From contig NW_024037060.1 in the NCBI RefSeq assembly GCF_015706575.1, positions 69,501 through 133,500 on the forward strand: a stretch of DNA of 64,000 bases, read 5' to 3'. Shown one piece after another: positions 34,001 to 41,017 of this stretch. Origin of the DNA: Patiria miniata (Eukaryota > Echinodermata > Asteroidea > Valvatida > Asterinidae). Numbering within the stretch: the stretch's first letter is position 1; every line of letters starts with the position of its first letter. A program made the position numbers and the translations under genes. Under the pieces are notes generated by a model. The model was not told the DNA's origin. It ran no database searches and worked only from the letters and a program-made list of their open reading frames with translations.

Positions 34001-35281
34001 GTTGAAGATAGACTGACTTTAATTTGATAAAAAGACCTTAATTTAACGTTTATTTATTATTTTTTCCCGGTCAATTGCGCAAGGTGTTCATAAATTGGAT
34101 AAAATGTTCATTCAATTCCGCCAAGATTTTGAGAATCGTTCTGAATACTTACTTGTTTCATTTTCGCCACAAGAGCACCCGATTCTGTTTCAGTTCAATC
34201 TATTAACTGTTTGTGCAGCTTGGTTTTTCGTTGACTCACAACGAGATTTAAGACGTCCATTCAATTTCAGACGAAAATGAATGACCGATCTTCAGAACTA
34301 AATGAACACTTTGCGAAAGTGGCCGGGAACACCTATTTTTAAATACAAGTATACCTTGTAGAACTTTGAATGTTTTCCGGATATTATTTTCCTCTGGAAT
34401 TGAGGATATTTATCATCAATTGGATATTTATAGGATATTATTTATCATCAAGTCTACGGTAATTAGGGGCCAGGTCGTAACGGACTAAGAAATTTCATTC
34501 TGTCAATGTCATAAGGTATAAAGTAAAATTCAACATAATATGAAACGTTAATGTTTGCCAAATAAAACAAAAGCCCTGTTCGCCTATAAATATCAGGGCA
34601 GTGCATTCACGCCCCTATTTCAATTGATTTATTTCCTTGTACAAGGTAAACAAGAAGGTCAAGATCGATCTTGACCCGGAAAAAATGATGTCACTACACA
34701 AACTGATTCATTCGAATAAAACCTTTCAAAAGCATAACCTTATTACTTTTGTGTCACACGTATAATGTATTGCGCTATGTGTTTGGAGAACATACAAACA
34801 TGCATGTAGAAATCCGACTTGCATTCCGTGCTCGCGTGCTGAAGCTGTTTCGTGATACGTTTCATATAATCACATCAAGAACTTAAAAGAGTCAAGATTG
34901 TTGGTAAGAGTTTCATAATCCCATTTGATAGGAGAACGTTCATCGTTTTTATGGAAGTGATCTCTTCCACTTTCAGTGAATTATATAGTCTGCTATAAGA
35001 ATAATTTTTCAACACTCTCTGATTTCCAAAGAGAGAAACTAAACCGCAGACGATTTAAAGTGAATTAAATTCACTATAATTCTTAATACAGTGAAATAAT
35101 TTGAAATAAAATATCATTACTTTGCGAAACTCAGTGAAAAATCGATACAATTTCGGTCTACTCGAATCTTTAAGAAATTATATATTTTCGTATACTTACC
35201 GAATGTAGCAAGGACTATAGCCTGGGTACGTGATTGTGGTCTACGTGCCCACAAAGTAGGCTCCGGATACGCAAGACCCAT
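21887..35281 (-). CDS. TGFBR2: TGF-beta receptor type II (serine/threonine kinase receptor)
   Basis: A single-pass type II receptor that binds TGF-beta-class ligand and phosphorylates the type I receptor. Coding exons, minus strand: 35281-35200, 27331-26783, 26379-25589, 25327-25186, 23297-23161, 22051-21887; phases join to 621 codons (human about 567). In order: signal peptide (about 1-40, core [16 protein letters not shown]); three-finger ectodomain starting [12 protein letters not shown] with the [10 protein letters not shown] box; an acidic/Ser/Thr stalk; TM helix at about 216-240; kinase from about 292 to 590. Kinase motifs: [27 protein letters not shown] and the APE motif. The TGFBR2 assignment rests on [30 protein letters not shown] and the spacing of ectodomain cysteines, which fit TGFBR2 better than ACVR2 or BMPR2. 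It is convergent with ATP5MC and head-to-head with SNX4. Promoter and UTRs are not resolved. Confidence 0.95.
22052..23160 (-). other. TGFBR2 intron 5
   Basis: 1.1 kb. It contains a short (CGG)n run (about 23109-23125) close to the exon 5 donor. No repeat family or gene recognised. Confidence 0.5.
23161..23297 (-). CDS. TGFBR2: TGFBR2 coding exon 5
   Basis: 137 nt. Acceptor CTTTGCAG|TG at 23298/23297, donor ACG|GTAAGA at 23161/23160. It encodes (V)[18 protein letters not shown] then [19 protein letters not shown] and PDSWHENT, the kinase C-lobe segment corresponding to human EVKDYEPPFGSKVREHPC..RPEIPSFW. Confidence 0.92.
23298..25185 (-). other. TGFBR2 intron 4
   Basis: 1.9 kb of AT-rich intron with no recognised exon, RNA gene or repeat. 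Open frames here (e.g. 24526-24903) show no domain. Confidence 0.5.
25186..25327 (-). CDS. TGFBR2: TGFBR2 coding exon 4 (activation segment)
   Basis: 142 nt. Acceptor GTCCAATAG|GCG, donor GATG|GTAAGC. It encodes [20 protein letters not shown] then [19 protein letters not shown] and AKRCYVGD. This carries the APE motif and matches human GTARYMAPEVLESRMN and ESFKQTDVYSMALVLWEM. Confidence 0.95.
25589..26379 (-). CDS. TGFBR2: TGFBR2 coding exon 3 (TM helix and kinase N-lobe to DFG)
   Basis: 791 nt. Acceptor TTGTGTAG|AT at 26380/26379, donor CAG|GTAAGT at 25589/25588. It holds the membrane helix ([20 protein letters not shown]), a basic/Ser/Thr juxtamembrane region, then the kinase from the Gly-rich loop through HRDLKSSN and DFGLS. 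One exon covers what I recall as the large human exon 4. The 172-codon frame antisense to it is a high-GC shadow. Confidence 0.96.
26380..26782 (-). other. TGFBR2 intron 2
   Basis: 403-bp AT-rich intron; nothing recognised. Confidence 0.6.
26783..27331 (-). CDS. TGFBR2: TGFBR2 coding exon 2 (ectodomain)
   Basis: 549 nt. The acceptor is taken as TTTTATATTGAAG|TG (27332/27331), because joining it to exon 1 (TTCG|) recreates Val inside a continuous hydrophobic signal core. The donor is ACAG|GTAAGT. It encodes the rest of the signal peptide ([12 protein letters not shown]), the cysteine-rich ligand-binding domain and the Pro/Thr/Ser-rich stalk. The frame stays open upstream of the acceptor, so open-frame length overstates the exon. 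Confidence 0.9.
27734..27896. mobile_element. hAT-like fragment (GGCGGATCCA termini)
   Basis: The left side reads GGACGGATCCACG (27735 on) and the right side CCCCAGATCCGCCACTG (to 27896), roughly inverted, around a G run at 27780-27796. No 8-bp TSD was found. Confidence 0.45.
28456..28530 (+). mobile_element. hAT-like terminus with long G run
   Basis: CAGTGGCGTATGCAGGATTTT followed by a G-rich stretch and about 19 consecutive G residues (28500-28518). This arrangement recurs at other CAGTGGCG ends in the window. No second end was found. Confidence 0.45.
32934..33053. repeat. Degenerate tandem repeat of GTCAGTGA-like units
   Basis: Irregular repeats of CAGTCAGTGA, AGTGAGTCAGTGAGA and AAGTCAGTAAATAAGCCAGT. 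Old minisatellite-like array. Confidence 0.55.
35200..35281 (-). CDS. TGFBR2: TGFBR2 coding exon 1 (signal peptide)
   Basis: ATG at 35281-35279, donor TTCG|GTAAGTAT at 35200/35199. It encodes [20 protein letters not shown] and AIVLATF. Spliced to exon 2 it gives an Arg-rich n-region and a 16-residue hydrophobic core, a typical signal peptide. This exon was linked by phase and by completion of that core, not by direct homology. An in-frame ATG 25 codons upstream (35356) could be used instead. Confidence 0.75.
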
Positions 35282-36534
35282 TGTCTTTGTCAAGTTGGAT
35301 GACCACTGTTTGACCTGATGGGAAGAACGGTGGCTTCTAGGCGATTCTGCGAACAATAATAATTACTGTTGACAGCAAATTCAGTACGGTTGACCCGGTG
35401 GGACCTTACAACCGCACGCTCCTGGACAGCTACTAATATTTACTCTTTGCCAAAAGTATGTGCGATGACACGATTTGGCAATTCGATGGGAGGTGTCCTT
35501 GTTCAGAAAAGGGTGTCAGTTGAAAATCACAGTTCCAATCCTCTCAACGCAACAGATTTGGAGGAGTAACTTTGTTCCACCGGAATTTCTGACAATAAAT
35601 ATTTATCTCCGGAAATTGCCTGTCGTGAACGGAGCCGGTGGATATCTCAACTCCCTATAATTTTTTTTATCCTTTACTGTCAAAACAAATTTCACAGAAG
35701 CCTCCAGCTGACAACTCAAAATCTAGTTCGTAGCACAGCGGGACGTTGTGAGAACAGTACTTGCTCGAGTCACGTGTAAATCCACTCAGTGTTATTGTAG
35801 TGTTGCACGAGAAGTCAAAGTCTGGTGTTTTGCACCGGCCGAACGTGACGTGACTGGCGAATTATGTTCCGGGAATTTGTGTGGGGGTTTTCGCCGACTT
35901 TGGAACAAAATCAAATTGGCGACATTATGCGAGCATGCCCATTGCGCCTTAACATGAATTCCATTCGACGTACATGTACTACCGGCTGCTATAAATGAAG
36001 CTTGCTGGATTCTGATCAAGTCAACTCTCACTCAGATCTAACCTACAAAAACAGGCTTTGGCACCACTGTGCTCACTGTAGGTTGCGAGTATCAAGTCCC
36101 CGAAGGATCGCAGCTGATTCACCACCAGACAATTTTGCTCCGGTCTAAATAAGTTTTGTCAAAAACTCACCGCAACATTTTAGCTACGTCCGCGGGAGGC
36201 AGTGATTTATCAGGGTCGTTCCATTTTGTCAGCCGGAGTATAGTAGGGGACTGTTTCTTGTTCCTGAGGGACGTTCAAAACTGTGCTTTAAGATGATCCG
36301 TTGTTGTTCTTGTGATTAATTACCATGGTATAATATGAACTTTACCCACAGAAATATATTAAACAAAGGGATTCAGTTTTCGTTTTGTTGAAAAGAGAGT
36401 TGTCATTCCCATTTTGTTTCTGCAAGTTTTAGTGGTCTGTTCGATTGACCCTAAGGTCACGTACGCACGCATGTTTAATGATAATGCGGAGATCCAATAA
36501 TGCGTTGTGCGATAGCTAGCTGACATCATTTCCT
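35282..36534. promoter_or_regulatory. TGFBR2 upstream region
   Basis: Intergenic sequence 5' of TGFBR2 (minus) on the way to SNX4 (plus). It should hold the TGFBR2 promoter and 5' UTR, but I cannot place a start site. No gene or repeat recognised. Confidence 0.4.
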
Positions 36535-37019
36535 CAGGCGCGGTTGTAGAGCCTATAATTTTAAGGGGCTAGCACTGAGGGGTGGATCCAGACAATTTTG
36601 CAGGGAGGCGTGCTGAAATGTAGACCTTTTTTCCGGAGAGTAGGCCTCCGAAAATCTATAGGTCGGTGTGTGTGTGTGTGTGTGTGGGGGGGGTGCAAGG
36701 GCGGATCCAGGGGGGGGGGCCAAAGGGGGCCATGGCCCCCCCAAAAACGAAACCAATTTTTTTTTATTTTTATGTGACATCGCAATAAAGGCAGGCAATG
36801 AGTACACCACCATCTTTTCCTCAAAAAAACATTGGTTAAAGTGGTCAGAAATTGACTCAGATCGCACCACAGAGCATCTAGAATCCAAAAAAATTTCGGG
36901 GCCCTTAAGCGGGCCCCGTACCCCACGCCGTATTTTTTTTGACCCACTTTTTTTGGGGAAAATTGTTTTTGGCCCCCCCCCCAAAAAAAATGTGTTCTGG
37001 ATCCGCCCTTGGATATCAT
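36535..37019. mobile_element. Truncated sister of the 7405 hAT element with nested MITE
   Basis: 36535-36680 aligns with the first ~150 bp of the 7405-8130 element (CAGGCGCGGTT start, GGCTAGCAC, GGGAGGCGTGCTGAAATGT, TAGGCCTCCGAAAATC). It is followed by a (GT)n run, a G run and the 36696 MITE. The right half seen at 7902-8130 is absent. Confidence 0.75.
36696..37011. mobile_element. hAT MITE, TIR CAAGGGCGGATCCAG, inverse copy of 7557-7901
   Basis: Exact terminal repeats as in the 7557 copy; the interior matches in reverse orientation (316 versus 345 bp, differing mainly in homopolymer runs). No 8-bp TSD is visible (GGGGGGTG left, GATATCAT right). Confidence 0.85.
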
Positions 37020-37816
37020 GCACTCTATTGTACCATGGAGCTATGATTATACCACCTGAGTTAGCCTTCCGGGGGGGGGGGGGGGCGTTTGCATGTTATG
37101 TTACTTTCTAACCTTTGCTTCTGAAATCAGCTGGAAAGCTTCACCTTTTACTGCACTATAATCATGGAGGGAGGAAAACAGTTTCCTTCCTCCATGATGT
37201 AATGTTGGTAAAAAACACTTGATTTGCCCCCCCCCCCCCCAACCAAAAAAAACCCCAACACCAAATCTGACAACTCGGCCCAGTGGGCATTCTTGTGAAA
37301 TCATTCTCCAGGATTCGCCCTTTTAATTTTTTTTTTGGAAAAAAAAACCCGCTTAAATAACCATAGTTAAACTTACACGTATTTATATGCCTTAAAAACG
37401 ACTATATAGAGGCCCTTTTTATTTGATAGCAGCCTCGGCTCCATGGCCGCGTGCGCGTTAAGATCTCACAAGCCATAATGGTACCAACATGGCGCAGCAA
37501 GATCGTACCCATGGAAACGAGGTTGAGTTCATGGAGGTAGAATTAATTCTAACTCCATGGAGGTATTACCTGATGACCCACAAAACATAAAGCTGGATAA
37601 TAAAGAATACAGCTCTATGCCACAAAGCTTTTTAAAGTGCTTATTGAGCATAAGTAAAGCTATTAGAACTTGCATCTGAACTACTGAAACATCAACTGGT
37701 ATTTTTTTTACCGGCCTTCCCTGGTTTTTTTTTTTTACATCTTCGCTGATCCCCACAAATACTTCCGTTGGTTTCAAATGTAATGAATGACCGAGTACCA
37801 GCTGCTATGAATCAAG
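37020..37816. promoter_or_regulatory. SNX4 upstream region with short hairpins
   Basis: 5' flank of SNX4. G run at 37067-37085, C run at 37227-37241. Hairpins with an ATGGAGG core lie at 37161-37198 and 37530-37559. The 5' UTR boundaries and transcription start are unknown. The minus-strand frame 37529-37777 has no recognisable domain. Confidence 0.4.
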
Positions 37817-37933
37817 ATGGCGGACGTCACTGGAGATCCATCTGCTCCCAGCTACGATTCTGAGTTGCTGTCTGACCAGCAAGATACATCTGGCCCAACA
37901 TCAATCGGTGATCTCGCTAGAATTGCTGCTAAG
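37817..37933 (+). CDS. SNX4: SNX4 coding exon 1
   Basis: 117 nt from ATG to donor AAG|GTACTT, phase 0. It encodes MADVTGDPSAPSYDSELLSD and QQDTSGPTSIGDLARIAAK. Acidic and Ser/Pro-rich like other SNX4 N-tails, but without residue-level similarity, so the assignment rests on position, phase and open frame. The AAGATGGCG start context is good for translation. Confidence 0.75.
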
Positions 37934-40900
37934 GTACTTCCTTGTTGTATTTTAAAAGATTTCTAGAGTTGGTTTCCCAACAAATTTAAAGCAAACGTTT
38001 ACATGTATCCTCGACCCTCCATTATCAGATTATCATGTCGTTGTCACGCCCCAACTATCGCATCGGTCCCAACTATAGTTGGGCCTGTCCCAACTATAGT
38101 TGGGCCTGTCCCAACTGTAGTTCCACAGTTGGGCTGGCCCAACTATAGTTGGGCCTGTCCCAACTATAGTTGGACGGTCCCATCTGTAAGTTCCACTGTT
38201 GGGCTGGCCCATCTATAGTTGGGCCACTCCGATCTTTTTATTTTGCGGTGTCCCAACTATAGTTGACATTGATGTACAACTGTAAAACGTTCCCTACAGC
38301 TCTGATACACGTCTGACTTTACTGGGGACCACTGAAATTAGTTATTGATGGGGCGAATCTATAGTTGGGCCACTCCAATCTTTTTATTTTTCGGTCCCAA
38401 CTATAGTGTACATTGTTGTACGATTATAAAACATTCCCTACAACTCTAATACACATCTGACTTTACTTGGGACCAATGAAATTATCTATGGGTGGGGACC
38501 ATCTGTAGTTGGGCCACCGCAATATTTTTATTTGGCGGTCCCAACTATAGTTTACATTGATGTACGACTATAAAACATTCCCTACAGCTCTGTTACATAC
38601 TGTCCGACTTTACTTGGGACCTTTGACATTAGCTATGGGGGGGGCCCATCTATAGTTGGCCGGCCATGGCAATATTTGAATTTGCAAAATGTTGCTGGAC
38701 AATAAACCCAGCAGCAGCTGGACAACTCATCCAACTAGGCAGTACCACGTGACCGGCCAGCCTTGCGGCATGCATGCACGACGAATACACGGTGCCAGCG
38801 CCGCGGAACATTTAATCCAACAAGATCTATCAAGCATGAAGCATCCGGCGCAACTCCAGTCCTAACTATAGTTGGGCCGACCCAACTGCCGCACTATAGT
38901 TGGGACAGTCCCAACTATAGTTGGGACCGATGCGATAGTTGGGGCGTGACATCGTTATCTGCGCAGTAGCCCAGGCATGCCAGGTGGACTCCCTTTCCTC
39001 CCTACGTCATGTACGTAACGGAGGGAGTCCAGCGTATAAAGTGCTCAAAACCGGGCGAAAAAAAATATGACCAGTAATTATTTTTAATATTTTTACCTTG
39101 TTGGAGAAGCTAATTTTTACGTCGTAGTATTCTATGTAGTCTTTTCTATTGGGCCGCTTGGTTAGAAATTCCATATGCGATGTTGACCGACCTTAATCTG
39201 GAAAATAAACTCGAAAGCAACGTTAAACTAGTTGTACGTGTTTGTAGACTCTTTTCATCAGTTTCTCACCGCCGAGTCTATTCTAGTCGTACATGATGTA
39301 CGTCTGTGCAGCGTGTAGCCTAGTTCCCTAGACCGGACAATTATTCTCGACGCTCAATATCGCGTCTGGTCCGGGGCCAGACCATGCAGCATGAATATGC
39401 AGTGCGCACGCGCGATTTGCTTAGTAACCACCCTCATACGCACGCGCACTTACTTGAAGGCGCGGTCGCTAATCCAATGACCGATCGTGTTTTCGCGCCA
39501 GTTACCAGAAACACGTTTCGGCTTTGGTCATTGGTTGAGCGTTTTCGTGACATCGGTTGGCTGGAGTGACGTCACGGTTCCAACCAAAACTAAACAAATG
39601 AGGGCGCTAGCATGCGTGCGCGCTTTCGTACGTACGCACGTACATTGTACATGACGTACCACTCTGGGAATAAACTGATGAAAAGAGACTACAAACACGT
39701 ACAAGTTTAACGTTGCTTTAGAGTTTATTTTACTGATTAATGTCGGTCAGCATCACATATGGAATTCCTGAACCCAGCGGCCCAATAGGTAAGGACACAT
39801 AGAAAATGTAGGCCTGAAATAAGCTTTTTTTTGGGTGGTCTTATGTAGAGACCTGTCATCCTGGACGTTAGTCGTAATGCAATGAAGACTTCGTCTAACC
39901 TGGGCTACTGCGCAGGTAGCCCAGGTGGACTCCCTTTCCTCCCTACGGCTACGTTACGGAGGGAGTCCAGGATATGAAGTGCTCAAAACCGGGCGAAAAC
40001 ATTTATGACCAATATTTTCAATATTTTTACCTTGTTGGAGAAGCCAATGTTTACGTCGTGGTATTCTACTCCTAGAAGTATGAGGCTCCACGTAGGCAGA
40101 TTACCCCGCTAAACTGTTTTCTATACAAAACACCAACTAAGTACAAAAACGTCCATCCCAACCTAGCCCCACTAGTGTGGCCGCGGTATGCTGCGCTGAA
40201 CCTCTGGCCACACACCGTGGTACCGCGCACTACTGAGGGCTGTTTCCTGTGCCGTGGATCCTGAATAGAGATCAGTGCACGTGGCCCCCAGACGATAAAT
40301 GCATGGTACAGGAAACAGCCGTCGCATTTGCAACTCGCGCCCTCGCTCGACAAGCAATTTGCATAAACGCGACGTCACAGCTTGAGGTCATCTCTTGTCA
40401 CATTCAAAATGGCTGCCATCACCAGATGTTTCACGAGTGCATATGGGCTCCAGAAAGATTCAAGAATATCTCGGAAAATTGAACATCATTACACCTAAGC
40501 ATCCCAGAAGTGATAGATGGGACATCATAGAATACAACCATATGTAAGAAACGGACCGTAATTGTTATGAAAACGCCCTCAGTAGTGCGCGGTACCACAG
40601 TGTGTGGCCAGAGGTTCAGCGCAGCATACCGTGGCCACACTAGTGGGGCTAATCCCAACCAAGCTTTTTCCCACAGAACCGCTGCACAGTTTGCCCCTAA
40701 ACTCCGTACAATACCTCATGACATACTCACATTATGTGCACCAAACAAACATCGGTGGATTCTGTCGGTTTTTTGGCAAAAATGATGAAAAATATGCCCT
40801 TTCCGCACTGAGCCAACCTGACACTTGAAACGTGCACGCGCGCAGAATGATCGCAGTCATTTTCGGTTCGATCGCTCGGAGCGCGCCGTTGGGCCGGGGG

Positions 40901-40951
40901 TACGTACTTGCACTTGTACGCATGCGCATATTATCGTTCCGCTCCTACCAT

Positions 40952-41017
<66 letters not shown>

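Larger units (their letters stand above)
27332..35199 (-). other. TGFBR2 intron 1 (7.9 kb)
   Basis: Mostly unique AT-rich sequence. It contains a transposon fragment with a G run at 27734-27896, a CAGTGGCGTATGCAGG terminus at 28456 followed by a ~20-G run, (GACT)n near 28917-28938 and a degenerate GTCAGTGA array at about 32934-33053. No exon or RNA gene is supported in 28,960-32,900 or 33,060-35,190. Confidence 0.5.

Noticed and set aside
35985-36030. TATAAATG with downstream sequence resembling a core promoter on the plus strand
   Set aside because: No transcript unit or coding exon follows; a single TATA word is weak evidence.
37529-37777. 82-codon minus-strand frame upstream of SNX4
   Set aside because: No similarity to any known family, lies in the promoter side of SNX4, no splice partner.
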